Part shown: piece by piece, positions 16,437 to 25,880 of the stretch
Layout: the number at the start of each line of letters is the position of its first letter
Numbering within the stretch: position 1 is the first letter of the stretch
Source of the DNA: Nocardioides sp. S-1144
Lineage (GTDB): Bacteria > Actinomycetota > Actinomycetes > Propionibacteriales > Nocardioidaceae
DNA: 64,000 nt
NCBI RefSeq assembly: GCF_005954645.2
Contig: NZ_CP040695.2
Location: 682,001 to 746,000, forward strand
Direction: 5' to 3'
Program-made: the position numbers and the translations under genes
The notes under the pieces: generated by a model
Told to the model about the DNA's origin: nothing
The model's database searches: none
Seen by the model: the letters and a program-made list of their open reading frames with translations, nothing else

Positions 16437-17366
16437 ATGCGTCTGGGCGTCCTCGACATCGGCTCCAACACCGGCCACCTCCTGGTGGTCGACGCCCACG
16501 GCGGAGCGGCCCCGCTGCCGGCCTACTCCTACAAGCAACCGCTGCGGCTCGCCGAGCACCTCGACGGCGACGGCGCGGTGACCCGGACCGGGATCGACCT
16601 GCTCACGACGTTCACGGCCGAGGCCATCGGGGTGGCCGACGACAAGGGGTGCGAGGACATGCTGTCCTTCGCGACCTCCGCGGTGCGCGACAGCGTCAAC
16701 AGCGACGACGTCCTGGCCCACGTGCGCGACCGGACCGGCGTCGACATCAAGGTGCTCTCCGGTGAGGACGAGGCGCGGCTGACGTTCCTCGCCGTGCGCC
16801 GGTGGTTCGGGTGGTCGGCCGGACGGCTCGCCGTCTTCGACATCGGCGGCGGCTCCCTCGAGATCGCCTCCGGCGGCGACGAGCGCCCGGACGTCGCCTG
16901 GTCGCTCCCGCTCGGCGCGGCCCGGCTGGCCCGCACCCACTTCGCCGAGCGGCCCGACGAGGACGCGCTGAAGTCGATCCGCAAGACGATCCGTGCCGAG
17001 ATCGCCCGCGACGCCGGCAACCTGCTGCGCACCGGCCGGCCGCACAAGGCGGCCGCGACGTCCAAGACCTTCCGGTCCCTGGGCCGCATCTGCGGCGCCG
17101 CCCCGTCGGCCGAGGGCAGCCTCGTGCCCCGCACCCTGCCGCTGGCCGCCCTGCGCACCTGGATCCCCAAGCTCGTGGCGATGACGCCCCAGGAGCTGGC
17201 CGACCTGCCCGGCGTCTCGCCGAGCCGCACCCACCAGATCGTCGCCGGCGCGCTCGTCGCCGAGGCGTGCATGGACATCTTCGACCTCGCCGAGCTCGAG
17301 GTCTGCCCGTGGGCGCTGCGCGAGGGCGTCATCCTGGAGCGCATCGACCGCTTCAGCGTCGTCTGA
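16437..17366 (+). CDS. ppx: exopolyphosphatase / pppGpp phosphohydrolase family protein
   Basis: This 309-residue protein of the Ppx/GppA family (ASKHA fold) hydrolyses polyphosphate ends or pppGpp. Phosphate-1 motif: [16 protein letters not shown]. Then [22 protein letters not shown] and the phosphate-2 motif [10 protein letters not shown]. It lacks the long C-terminal HD-like domain of E. coli Ppx, like the short mycobacterial form (Rv0496). ATG 16437 lies 7 bases after TAGCGT (16424-16429), so leaderless. The next gene starts 4 bases after the stop. Confidence 0.92.
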   Translation: MRLGVLDIGSNTGHLLVVDAHGGAAPLPAYSYKQPLRLAEHLDGDGAVTRTGIDLLTTFTAEAIGVADDKGCEDMLSFATSAVRDSVNSDDVLAHVRDRTGVDIKVLSGEDEARLTFLAVRRWFGWSAGRLAVFDIGGGSLEIASGGDERPDVAWSLPLGAARLARTHFAERPDEDALKSIRKTIRAEIARDAGNLLRTGRPHKAAATSKTFRSLGRICGAAPSAEGSLVPRTLPLAALRTWIPKLVAMTPQELADLPGVSPSRTHQIVAGALVAEACMDIFDLAELEVCPWALREGVILERIDRFSVV

Positions 17367-17370
17367 GCCC

Positions 17371-18171
17371 GTGACCCGCATCGGACTCTCGTCGTCCTCG
17401 GTGTACCCCGAGTCGACCGCGCACGCCTTCACCTACGCCGCCTCGCTCGGGTACGACGCCGTCGAGGTGATGGTGGGCATCGACGCGCTCAGCCAGCAGA
17501 CCTCGGCGGTCGCGCAGCTCGCCGAGCACCACGGGATCCCGGTCTGTGCCGTGCACGCGCCGTGCCTGCTGTTCACCCAGCGGGTCTGGGGCACCGAGCC
17601 GTGGGGCAAGCTGCAGCGCTCGGCCGAGATGGCCGCGGCGGTCGGCGCCGAGGTGGTGGTCGTGCACCCCCCGTTCCGCTGGCAGAAGGAGTACGCCCGC
17701 GACTTCGTCGACGGCATCGCTGCCCTCGAGAACTCCACCGGGATCCGGTTCGCCGTCGAGAACATGTACCCGTGGCGGGCGACGAGGAAGCGCGGCGCCG
17801 AGATGTACCTGCCCGGCTGGGACCCCTCCGAGGAGCCCTACGAGAACACCACGATCGACCTGTCGCACGCGGCGATCGCGGGCTCGGACGTCGTCGAGAT
17901 GGCCGAGCGCCTCGGGGACCGGCTGCGGCACGTGCACCTCACCGACGGCAGCGGCTCGGCCAAGGACGAGCACCTGGTGCCCGGCCGCGGCGCGATGGGC
18001 GCGGCCCGCTTCCTGCGCCACGTCGCCTCCTCCGGGTTCGAGGGCGACGTCGTGGTCGAGATCAACACCCGTCGCTGCTCGACCCGGGAGGAGCGCGAGG
18101 CGGACCTGCGCGAGTCGCTGGAGTTCGCGCGCGAGCACCTCGTCGTCGCGACGCCGGACGCCGGGTCGTAG
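17371..18171 (+). CDS. sugar phosphate isomerase/epimerase (AP endonuclease 2 family TIM barrel)
   Basis: This 266-residue TIM-barrel protein of the xylose-isomerase-like family has RIGLSSSSVYPESTAHAF, VEVMVGID, VCAVHAPCLLFTQ, VVVVHPPFRWQKEYA, RFAVENMYPW, TIDLSHAAIAG, LRHVHLTDGSG and DVVVEINTR. The His and Glu residues in these blocks are the usual divalent-metal ligands. The substrate is unknown. The GTG lies 4 bases after ppx, so they form one operon, as in Rv0496-Rv0498. Confidence 0.85.
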   Translation: MTRIGLSSSSVYPESTAHAFTYAASLGYDAVEVMVGIDALSQQTSAVAQLAEHHGIPVCAVHAPCLLFTQRVWGTEPWGKLQRSAEMAAAVGAEVVVVHPPFRWQKEYARDFVDGIAALENSTGIRFAVENMYPWRATRKRGAEMYLPGWDPSEEPYENTTIDLSHAAIAGSDVVEMAERLGDRLRHVHLTDGSGSAKDEHLVPGRGAMGAARFLRHVASSGFEGDVVVEINTRRCSTREEREADLRESLEFAREHLVVATPDAGS

Positions 18172-18316
18172 CCGGCCCGACCCATCGGGCCCGGCCCGGC
18201 CCGGCCACGCTCCACCCCAGGCGTCGGTGGACGAGATGGCCCGGTCGGTGGGGGGCGGGTGGCCGATCGGGTGGACTTCAGCGGTTCGCCGGACAGCGTG
18301 GGGTGGCGCGGCCACG

Positions 18317-19573
18317 ATGTCGCTCGTGCTGAAAACCCCGCTCGTCTCCCTGTCCCTGCTCGCCGCGGTCGCCGCGGCGACCCTCACCGGGCTGCCCTCC
18401 ACCGCTGCGGCCGAGACGGCCCCGGCCGCTGCCCCGAAGCGAGTGCAGGTCACCAACCTCACGACCTCCTACGCCCCGACGGCCCTGGGTACCGAGGTCA
18501 CCGTCGGCTACACGCTGAAGAACCGCACCGCCTTCCCGCGCTCGGCGCAGTTCGTGCGCTTCTACCTGCTCCCGCAGGACGGCAGCAAGCGTGCGCTGTT
18601 CGGCCGTGCGGCGGTGCGCCGGCTGCCGGCCGGGGACTCGCTCACCGCGAAGGCGACCCGCCGGGTCGGTCAGCGGTTCGTGGAGGGCGACTACCGGGTG
18701 CGGGTGTGCTACTCGCGTCGTCCGCAGGCGGTGTGCACCTCGACCGCGGTGACCCCGCGCGCGGCCGTCACCATCACCCCCGCCCGGCTCACCCCGGCCG
18801 ACGACGTCGTCCCCGTCCCGCTGCCCGACGAGTTCCTGCCGGAGGGCCGGTCGTTCCGCGACGTCGCCGGGCTGCGCGCCGAGGCCCCGGCCGAGTCCGC
18901 CCGGGTCGTGCTCACCAACACCGGCCAGGCCCGCACCGGCGCGCTGCGCCTCGCCATCGAGGCCGGCGAGTCGAACCTCCCGCCCCTGCTCGCGCGCCGG
19001 GCCGCTGACCCGTCGACCAACTTCGAGGTGGCGGCCACCACCTGCACCGGCTCCCTCGCGCCCGGTCGCAGCTGCACCGTCGACGTCGTCCGCACCGAGG
19101 GCAGCAACCCCTTCGCCTCCGACCGGCTCGTCGCCACGGGTGCCCGTGGCGCCGTCGCCGGCGTCGACCTGGTCGCGCCGGTGCGCTTCGCCCCGAGCAG
19201 CCAGGACTTCGGCGACGTCGAGGTGTCGGACGAGGCGCTGCGGACCTTCGTGCTCCACAACGACAGCGACGAGGACGTGGCGGTCGTCGACGGCCTGCTG
19301 AGCGACACCGACAGCTTCTACTTCGCCTTCGACGACGACTTCACCTGCGACGACTACAACCTCGAGACGGGCGCGCCGCGGCCGATCCCGGCCGGCGGAT
19401 CCTGCACCGTGAGCGTGGTCTTCGAGCCCGGGACGGTCGGCGACCACCTGGCCTTCATGGCGCTGCTGACGTCCGGTGGACCCGCGCTGGCGTCCATGAC
19501 GGGGAACGGCACCCCCGGTGACGCCCCGGTCGAGGTCCGCCCGGGTGCCCGGAGCTTCCACCTCGCGCGCTGA
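18317..19573 (+). CDS. secreted protein with choice-of-anchor / ASPM-hydin-like domain
   Basis: This 418-residue exported protein has a Sec signal peptide (SLLAAVAAATLTG then STAAA, cleavage near residue 32). A first beta domain follows (RVQVTNLTTSYAP, GTEVTVGYTLKNRT, CYSRRPQAVC). Near the C-terminus a repeat typical of choice-of-anchor D / ASPM-SPD2-hydin folds is seen: FAPSSQDFGDVEVSDEALRT with CTVSVVFEPGTVGD. Paired cysteines suggest disulfides. It has no sortase motif or C-terminal anchor, so it is probably released or bound non-covalently. The ATG choice places the signal peptide at the N-terminus. Confidence 0.82.
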   Translation: MSLVLKTPLVSLSLLAAVAAATLTGLPSTAAAETAPAAAPKRVQVTNLTTSYAPTALGTEVTVGYTLKNRTAFPRSAQFVRFYLLPQDGSKRALFGRAAVRRLPAGDSLTAKATRRVGQRFVEGDYRVRVCYSRRPQAVCTSTAVTPRAAVTITPARLTPADDVVPVPLPDEFLPEGRSFRDVAGLRAEAPAESARVVLTNTGQARTGALRLAIEAGESNLPPLLARRAADPSTNFEVAATTCTGSLAPGRSCTVDVVRTEGSNPFASDRLVATGARGAVAGVDLVAPVRFAPSSQDFGDVEVSDEALRTFVLHNDSDEDVAVVDGLLSDTDSFYFAFDDDFTCDDYNLETGAPRPIPAGGSCTVSVVFEPGTVGDHLAFMALLTSGGPALASMTGNGTPGDAPVEVRPGARSFHLAR

Positions 19574-19593
19574 CGCTCCTCCGCCAGAACCTC

Positions 19594-19642
19594 ACGCAGC
19601 CCCGACCGGGCGCGCTCGCGCGCACCCGGCTCGGGGCTGCGT
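19594..19642. terminator. hairpin terminator between convergent genes
   Basis: A 12-base perfect stem, ACGCAGCCCCGA (19594-19605) with TCGGGGCTGCGT (19631-19642), closes a GC-rich loop. It lies between the secreted-protein gene and the response regulator, so it can serve both strands. Confidence 0.75.
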
Positions 19643-19712
19643 CGTCGCGCCGTCGTTCGGGCCCGGTCCGTCGGGTCCCGTCCGGTCCGTCCGGGCACCC
19701 GGACGTTCGGCG

Positions 19713-20393
19713 TCACGCGTCGAGGATCCCCGTCTCGTAGGCGGTCACCACGAGCTGGGCGCGGTCGCGCGCGCCCAGCTTGGTGAACAGCCGTGACACG
19801 TGGGTCTTCGCCGTCAGCGGCGACAGCACCAGGTGCGCGGCGATCTCGTGGTTCGAGAGGCCTCGCCCGACCAGGGCGAGGACCTCTCGCTCCCGGGGCG
19901 TGAGGTCGGCCAGGCGCGAGGTGTCCGGAGCCGGTGCGGGTACCGGTTCCGGGACGCCGGTCGCCACGTAGGCCTCGATCAGACGCCGCGTGACCTGCGG
20001 CGCGAGCAGCGCCTGACCGTCGTGCACCAGGCGAACGGCGTCGATCAGCGCCACCGGCTCGATGTCCTTGAGCAGGAACCCCGACGCGCCGGCCCGCAGC
20101 GCCCCGAACACGTACTCGTCGAGCTCGAACGTCGTCAGGACGACGACCCGGGTGCCGCGCAGGCGCGCGTCGCCGGTGATCCGGGCCGTGGCCTGGAGCC
20201 CGTCGACCCGCGGCATCCTGATGTCCATCAGCACGACGTCCGGCGTCGTGGCGAGGGCGAGCGCCACGGCCTGCTCGCCGTCGACGGCCTCCCCGACGAC
20301 CTCGATGTCGGGCTCGGAGTCGAGCAGGGCACGGAACCCGGCGCGCACCAGCGTCTGGTCGTCGACGAGCAGCACCCGGACGGCGCCGGTCAC
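19713..20393 (-). CDS. NarL/LuxR-family response regulator
   Basis: This 226-residue regulator has a receiver domain (LLVDDQ acidic pair at 11-12, phospho-acceptor Asp57 in VVLMDIRMP, Thr in VVLTTF, Lys in FLLKDIEP) and a C-terminal LuxR HTH (LTPREREVLALVGRGLSNHE, then AKTHVSRLFTKLGA). The GTG start sits in the stop of the histidine kinase gene (GTGA overlap), so the pair is translationally coupled. Targets probably include the adjacent MMPL transporter; this is inferred from position. Confidence 0.93.
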   Translation of the reverse strand: MTGAVRVLLVDDQTLVRAGFRALLDSEPDIEVVGEAVDGEQAVALALATTPDVVLMDIRMPRVDGLQATARITGDARLRGTRVVVLTTFELDEYVFGALRAGASGFLLKDIEPVALIDAVRLVHDGQALLAPQVTRRLIEAYVATGVPEPVPAPAPDTSRLADLTPREREVLALVGRGLSNHEIAAHLVLSPLTAKTHVSRLFTKLGARDRAQLVVTAYETGILDA

Positions 20394-21538
20394 GGTGCGC
20401 CCGCCGGCAGCGACGCGCGGACGCGCCACCCGCCCTCGTCCCGCGGGCCCGCCTCGAGGGTGCCGCCGACGGCGGCCGCCCGCTCGTGCATGCCGCGCAG
20501 CCCGTTGCCCGAGCCGGTGCCGTCGAGGGCGGCCGGGGCCGCGCCGCCGTCGTCCTCTACCTCGATGAGGACGACGTCGCCGGTGCGGCTGACGTGGACC
20601 CGCGCGGCCGTCGGGCCGGCGTGGCGCATCACGTTGGTCAGCGCCTCCTGCACGATCCGGTAGCCGGTCGCCCCCACGCTCGCCGGGACGTGGGTGACCT
20701 CCGGGTCGATCCGGACGTCGAGGTCGACGCCGGCCGAGTCGAGCCCGTCGCGCAGGTCGTCGATCTCCGCCAGGCCCTGCACCGGACGGACGGGGCTGTC
20801 GTGGTCGTCGTCGCGGAGCAGCCCCAGCATGGCGCGCAGGTCGCCGAGCGCCTCACCGCTGACCCGCTTGATGTCGCGCAGCGCGGCGCGGGCCCGCTCG
20901 GGGTCGCGCTCGAGGAGGTGGGCCCCCACACCGGCCTGCACGTTGATCGCCACCATCGCGTGCGCCACGACGTCGTGGACGTCGCGCGCGATCCGCAGCC
21001 GCTCCTCGCCGACCCGGCGCTGCGCCTCCTCCTCGCGGCTGCGCTCGGCCGACTCGGCGCGCTCGACCAGGACGGCGGTGTAGCACCGGCGGTCGTGGGC
21101 GGCGACGCCGAGCGCGAGCGGGAGCGCGACCAGGCCCAGGTTCTTCGCGGTGTCCCAGCCCAGGAGCGGGTGCGGGCTGTAGGTGAGCAGGATCGCGACC
21201 ACCGCCGGGGCGGTGAGGACGCCGGTCCACAGGGCGGCGCGCCGCCCCAGGCGGTCGGCGACGGCGTAGCCGCAGACCATCGCCGGGGCCGGGATCGTCT
21301 GGTAGATGTCGGAGGTGCTGGTGACCGCGACGAGCGCGACCACCGCGGCGACCATCGCCGGCACCGGTCGGTCGCGGCGCAGGAGCACCGGCAGCGACGC
21401 CAGCACGATCGCCACGACGCCCGGGACGCTCGGCTCGGACTTCGTGCTGCGGGCGAGCTCGACGCTCATCGCGGCCACGCACGCCGCTGCCGCCACGACG
21501 TCCAGGACGCGTGGCGGCAGCGGCGGGAGGCGGGTCAC
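20390..21538 (-). CDS. two-component sensor histidine kinase (NarL/DesK type)
   Basis: This 382-residue kinase has four to six N-terminal membrane segments (to about residue 150) with little extracellular sequence. A short coiled coil follows, then the HisKA_3 dimerisation domain with His188 in RIARDVHDVVAHAM and an HATPase_c domain (GYRIVQEALTNVMRHA, VEDDGG, GNGLRGMHERAAAVGG). The lack of a large sensor loop suggests that membrane state is sensed. GTG 21538 lies 6 bases after TACGGT. Partner of the overlapping response regulator. Confidence 0.92.
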   Translation of the reverse strand: MTRLPPLPPRVLDVVAAAACVAAMSVELARSTKSEPSVPGVVAIVLASLPVLLRRDRPVPAMVAAVVALVAVTSTSDIYQTIPAPAMVCGYAVADRLGRRAALWTGVLTAPAVVAILLTYSPHPLLGWDTAKNLGLVALPLALGVAAHDRRCYTAVLVERAESAERSREEEAQRRVGEERLRIARDVHDVVAHAMVAINVQAGVGAHLLERDPERARAALRDIKRVSGEALGDLRAMLGLLRDDDHDSPVRPVQGLAEIDDLRDGLDSAGVDLDVRIDPEVTHVPASVGATGYRIVQEALTNVMRHAGPTAARVHVSRTGDVVLIEVEDDGGAAPAALDGTGSGNGLRGMHERAAAVGGTLEAGPRDEGGWRVRASLPAGAP

Positions 21539-21579
21539 GCCCCGACCGTAGCGGCGGTGGACCCGGTCGGTCGTCGTCC

Positions 21580-23733
21580 TCAGGGAGTACCTGCCAGGAC
21601 CCGGACCAGTTCCACGGGCACCGGCTCGCCCTCGGAGAGGCCGATCCGGTCGTGCAGGCGGCGCAGCGGCATCGGCGACCACCAGTTCCACTTGCCGAGC
21701 AGGCCCATCAGGGCCGGCACCAGGAACGAGCGGACGACGAAGGCGTCGACCAGGACGCCGACCGCGGTCGCCATCCCGATCTGCTGGATGAAGGAGATCG
21801 AGCTGGTGCTGAACGCCCCGATCGCGACCGCGAGCAGGATGGCGGCGGCGGTGACGACGCTCCCGGTGCGGCCCAGCCCGGTCGCGACGGCCTCGCGCTC
21901 GGTGAGCCCCGACTCCCGGGCCTCCTTGATCCGGCCGAGCAGGAAGACGCCGTAGTCGGTCGACAGGGCGAAGACAACGGCCGCGGCCACCAGGAAGTTG
22001 GTGGGCTCGACGCCGCCGTTCGGCGTGTAGCCGAGCAGCCCGGTGAGCCGGCCGTCCTGGTAGACGAAGGTGAGCGCGCCGAGGGCGACCCCGGCGGTGA
22101 GGGTGTTCATCACCACGGCCTTGACCGGCAGCACGACCGAACCGGTCATCAGCCAGAGCACCAGGACGGTGAGGAGCACGAGCAGCCCCGCGGCCAGCGG
22201 CAGGGCGTCGCCGATCGCGGCCTGCTGGTCGACGAACTCCGCGGCCGGACCGCCGACCAGGACGTCGGTGCCCGTGTCGCCGGCGAGCCCCCGCACCTCG
22301 GCGACGACCCGCTGGGCGGCGTCGCCCTCGGGGTCGCCGTCGACGGTGAGGTCGACCTGCCAGGTGCCCGGCCCGACCTCGACGGCCTCGGCCGGGGTGA
22401 GGACGCCGGGCAGCTGCGACGCGGCGCCGGCGAACGACGCGGCCTCGTCGGCCCCGTCGGCCCGGACGGCGGCCAGCACGGGGGTGGTGCCGGCGCCGTC
22501 GTACTCGTTCTCGAGGGTGTCGGCGACGGTGCGCGCGCTCAGGTCGGTCGGCACGGCGCTGCTGTCGACCGGTGTCCACTCGGCCCGCAGCGCGGGCGCC
22601 GCGAGCACGACCATGACGACGGCGGTGACGGCCGCGACCGCGCCCGGCCGGGCCATCACGGCGTGCGAGAGGCGGTACCAGCGGCCCTCCGACGAGCCGG
22701 CGGCGGCGCCGCGGCGCCGGCGGGCCAGCTTCGGGCCCCACAGCCCGAAGATCGCGGGGGAGACGACCAGGGCGGCCGCGGCGGCGACCACGGCGACGAC
22801 GGCACCGGCCAGGCCCATCGACTTCAGGAAGCCCATCGGGAAGACGGTGAGCGTCGCGAGGGCGACCGCCACGGTGGCGGCGGAGTAGACGACGGTGCGC
22901 CCGGCCGTGCGCATCGTCGTCAGCACCGCGCCGAGGCCCGGGCCCTGCCGGTCGAGCTCCTCGCGGTAGCGGCTGAGCAGGAACAGCGTGTAGTCGATGG
23001 CCAGGCCGAGCCCGAGGCCGATGACGAGGTTGAGGGCGAAGACGCTCAGCCCGTAGACCTGGTTGACGCCGGCCAGCGCGAGGAAGGTGCCGAGCACGGT
23101 GGTCGCCCCCACCACCAGGGGCAGCACGGCGGCCCGGCCACCGAAGAACAGCAGCGACAGCAGCACCAGGACCGGGAAGGCCAGCAGCTCGGCGCGGCCG
23201 AGGTCCTCGCCCACCCGCTCGCCGATCTGGAGTCCGGTCACGGCCGGGCCGCCCAGCGTCACCGCGTCGTCGTCCTCGAACGCCGCGAGCGCGGCCTCGG
23301 CGACGGCCTCCTCGTCGGCGGTCGCGTCGAGCACGGCGACGACCAGCGCCGACGTGCCGTCGCGCGACGCCCCGGCCGGCAGCGCCTCGGCGACGCCGTC
23401 GAGGCCGGCCAGGGTGCGGGCGGCTGCCTCGACGTCGTCCGGCGTGCCGGTGGGGGTGCCGGTGTCGACGAGGGCGACGATGCCGGCGGACGGCGACCGT
23501 CCGGAGGCCTCCTCGAGCCGCTCGACGGCGAGCGCGGAGTCGGAGTCGGCCGGGGCGAAGCCGCCGTCCGAGTCCAGCGTCCCGGCGACCGGGCCGCCGA
23601 GCACGCCGGCGACGACCAGGAAGAGGAGGACGGCCAGCAGGGACCGTCGGGGGTGGGTGTGCAGGAGCCGCGTCAGGCGGGAGCGGGTGCGGCCGGGCGA
23701 CGCGTCGGGCCGGGGTGGGGTGGTGGTGTCCAT
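21580..23733 (-). CDS. MMPL-family RND transporter
   Basis: This 717-residue transporter has two RND-like halves: membrane segment 1 (SLLAVLLFLVVAGVL), an extracytoplasmic domain, five or six segments including LGLGLAIDYTLFLLSRYREE, then a repeat ending FALSTDYGVFLLGRIKE. The Asp-Tyr pairs in segments 4 and 10 are the proton-relay residues of MmpL proteins. Members export lipids or drugs; the cargo here is unknown. There is no mmpS partner. It lies 41 bases upstream of the histidine kinase on the same strand. Confidence 0.93.
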   Translation of the reverse strand: MDTTTPPRPDASPGRTRSRLTRLLHTHPRRSLLAVLLFLVVAGVLGGPVAGTLDSDGGFAPADSDSALAVERLEEASGRSPSAGIVALVDTGTPTGTPDDVEAAARTLAGLDGVAEALPAGASRDGTSALVVAVLDATADEEAVAEAALAAFEDDDAVTLGGPAVTGLQIGERVGEDLGRAELLAFPVLVLLSLLFFGGRAAVLPLVVGATTVLGTFLALAGVNQVYGLSVFALNLVIGLGLGLAIDYTLFLLSRYREELDRQGPGLGAVLTTMRTAGRTVVYSAATVAVALATLTVFPMGFLKSMGLAGAVVAVVAAAAALVVSPAIFGLWGPKLARRRRGAAAGSSEGRWYRLSHAVMARPGAVAAVTAVVMVVLAAPALRAEWTPVDSSAVPTDLSARTVADTLENEYDGAGTTPVLAAVRADGADEAASFAGAASQLPGVLTPAEAVEVGPGTWQVDLTVDGDPEGDAAQRVVAEVRGLAGDTGTDVLVGGPAAEFVDQQAAIGDALPLAAGLLVLLTVLVLWLMTGSVVLPVKAVVMNTLTAGVALGALTFVYQDGRLTGLLGYTPNGGVEPTNFLVAAAVVFALSTDYGVFLLGRIKEARESGLTEREAVATGLGRTGSVVTAAAILLAVAIGAFSTSSISFIQQIGMATAVGVLVDAFVVRSFLVPALMGLLGKWNWWSPMPLRRLHDRIGLSEGEPVPVELVRVLAGTP

Positions 23734-23851
23734 GCCACGACCCTCGCGGCCGGGGCGGGGTCGGCGCGTCGTCCTGGGGGTGTGGCTGCGGCTGTGGCCC
23801 CGGACAGAGGTACTCCTCCCGGTGTACGCCCCCGGGGGGCGCCGCGGCGGG

Positions 23852-24856
23852 CTAGCCGGGCGCGTCCAGCATCAGCGTGATCCGGCCGATCTCGCCGTCG
23901 GGGTCGGTGGCCAGGTGCAGGTAGCGGCCGCGGACGACGAACCGGAGCCAGCCGTCCGAGCGGCGCTCGGGCTCCCCGAGCAGCGCCAGGACGTCGTCGG
24001 CCCGCGCCCCCGGCGGGAGGCCCGCGACCAGCCGTTCGACCGGGGTCTCGCCGAGGAACAGCACCGTCAGTGCGCCGCGCTCGAAGCGGACCTCCGCGTC
24101 GCGCGCCCGCAGAGCTCGCCCGGCCCGGCGCAGCCCCCCGTCGACCGGCTCGACGCCGAGGACGTCGGCCAGCGCCCGGACCTCCGGGGACCCGTCGGGG
24201 GTGCCGAGGGCGGCGAGGACGACCTCGATGTCGCCACTGACGTCGCTGCCCGAACCGCTGCCCGAGCCGCCGCCCGGGGCGGGGACCGCTGCGGGTCCCG
24301 GGTCGGGCCGGCCGAGCTGGCGGCGCACCCAGGCCGAGAAGTCGTCGTCCTCGGAAGCCGGCCACTCCGGGGGCACCTCGACGCCGAACGTCGCGCCGAC
24401 CCACGCGCGGAAGTCGGCGACCGCCTCGACCGCGTCCTCGTCGTCCGGGGGGAGCCCGAGCTCGTGCCCGGTGACCTCGACGTAGCCGATCGCGAGCAGG
24501 GTGAGCAGCTCGACCGCCGACCCGGCGACCTGGTGCGCGTCGCCGTCGGAGCCCAGGACGACGGCGCGGGTGAGCCCCTCGTCGTCCGACCAGAGGGCGA
24601 GCAGCGAGCCGTCGCCGCCGGCCTCCGCGACCGGGCGCACCCGGGCGGCGGCGGCGCTGTCGGGGGCGAACCAGCCCGCGAGCGTGCCGGGGGTGAACAC
24701 GGGACCGAGGACGCGGGTGCCGGCGTACGCGGTCAGGTGGGGGCGTTCGTCGGGGCCGCCCCCGTGGCCGCGGGCCTCCATCCATCTCCAGGCCGCCTCG
24801 AGCTCGTCGGGGACGGCGACGGGGTGGGCGGGCAGGGCGTCGTGCAGTCGCGACAT
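23852..24856 (-). CDS. hypothetical protein with SMI1/KNR4 (SUKH)-like N-terminal part
   Basis: This 334-residue soluble protein has an N-terminal region (DELEAAWRWMEARGHGG, VLGPVFTPGTLAGWFAPDS, LLALWSDDEG, LLTLLAIGYVEVTG) that looks SUKH/SMI1-like. A Gly/Ser linker follows (GGGSGSGSGSDVSG), then a C-terminal domain repeating the theme ALADVLGVEP and VLFLGETPVERLVAGLPPGA. SUKH proteins often give immunity to polymorphic toxins, but no toxin gene is nearby. ATG 24856 lies 7 bases after TACGCT. The family call is tentative. Confidence 0.55.
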   Translation of the reverse strand: MSRLHDALPAHPVAVPDELEAAWRWMEARGHGGGPDERPHLTAYAGTRVLGPVFTPGTLAGWFAPDSAAAARVRPVAEAGGDGSLLALWSDDEGLTRAVVLGSDGDAHQVAGSAVELLTLLAIGYVEVTGHELGLPPDDEDAVEAVADFRAWVGATFGVEVPPEWPASEDDDFSAWVRRQLGRPDPGPAAVPAPGGGSGSGSGSDVSGDIEVVLAALGTPDGSPEVRALADVLGVEPVDGGLRRAGRALRARDAEVRFERGALTVLFLGETPVERLVAGLPPGARADDVLALLGEPERRSDGWLRFVVRGRYLHLATDPDGEIGRITLMLDAPG

Positions 24857-24925
24857 GGGGTGCAGCGTAGGAGGGGCGCCGTGGGTCCGGTACCCCGGCG
24901 GACGGGTCCGGCATAGCCTGGGTCC

Positions 24926-25861
24926 ATGTCCCTGCTCCGCCAGCCGATCCTGCTCCTCTCCCGCAGCAGCGGGGTCAAGAAGGTCGTCAGCACGCTCCCG
25001 GTCACGTCCGGGATCGTCACCGGCTACGTCCCGGGCGAGACGACCGACGCGGTCGTCGAGGCCGCCGCGACGCTCGTCGACGACGGGCTGGCCGTGACCC
25101 TCGACTTCCTCGGCGAGGACACCCTCGACGTCGCCCGGGCCGACGCCACCGTGGCGGCCTACGTCGAGGTGCTCCAGGCGCTCGCCCAGCGCGGGCTGGC
25201 GCGGCACGCGGAGGTCTCGGTCAAGCTCTCCGCGATCGGTCAGGCGCTGCCCGACGTCGGCGACCGGGTCGCCCTCGAGAACGCCCGCGTGATCTGCCGG
25301 GCCGCCCGCAACGCCGGCACGACGGTCACCCTCGACATGGAGGACCACACCACGACCGACCGGACCCTCGCCGTCCTGCGCGACCTGCGCAAGGACTTCC
25401 CCGAGACCGGCGCCGTCCTCCAGGCCTACCTGCACCGCACCGAGGCCGACTGCCGCTCGCTGGCGCACGAGGGGTCGCGGGTGCGGCTGTGCAAGGGCGC
25501 CTACAACGAGCCCGAGGACGTCGCCTTCACCGACCGTATCGACGTCGACAAGTCCTACGTGCGGTGCCTCAAGGTCCTGCTCGCGGGCGAGGGCTACCCG
25601 ATGATCGCGACCCACGACCCACGGATGATCGCGATCGCCGGGTCGCTCGCCAGCCGCTACGGCCGGCCGCAGGGCAGCTACGAGTTCCAGATGCTCTACG
25701 GCATCCGTCCCGACGAGCAGCGCCGGCTCGCGGGCTCGGGGGAGCGGGTGCGCGTCTACGTGCCCTACGGCGGGGAGTGGTACGGCTACCTCGTGCGCCG
25801 CCTCGCCGAGCGCCCCCAGAACCTGACCTTCTTCCTCCGGTCGCTGATCTCGAAGAAGTGA
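24926..25861 (+). CDS. proline dehydrogenase (monofunctional)
   Basis: This 311-residue FAD-dependent enzyme oxidises proline to pyrroline-5-carboxylate. TIM-barrel motifs of PRODH are visible: VSVKLSAIGQALPD, TLDMEDHTTTDRTL, VLQAYLHRTEADC, RLCKGAYNEPEDVAF, MIATHDPRMI, and the substrate-binding YVPYGGEWYGYLVRRLAERP. There is no fused P5C dehydrogenase domain and none nearby. ATG 24926 lies 6 bases after TAGCCT with no Shine-Dalgarno sequence. proC, acting in the reverse direction, follows 19 bases downstream with its own promoter. Confidence 0.94.
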   Translation: MSLLRQPILLLSRSSGVKKVVSTLPVTSGIVTGYVPGETTDAVVEAAATLVDDGLAVTLDFLGEDTLDVARADATVAAYVEVLQALAQRGLARHAEVSVKLSAIGQALPDVGDRVALENARVICRAARNAGTTVTLDMEDHTTTDRTLAVLRDLRKDFPETGAVLQAYLHRTEADCRSLAHEGSRVRLCKGAYNEPEDVAFTDRIDVDKSYVRCLKVLLAGEGYPMIATHDPRMIAIAGSLASRYGRPQGSYEFQMLYGIRPDEQRRLAGSGERVRVYVPYGGEWYGYLVRRLAERPQNLTFFLRSLISKK

Positions 25862-25880
25862 CGGGCCGTAGGTTCTCCCC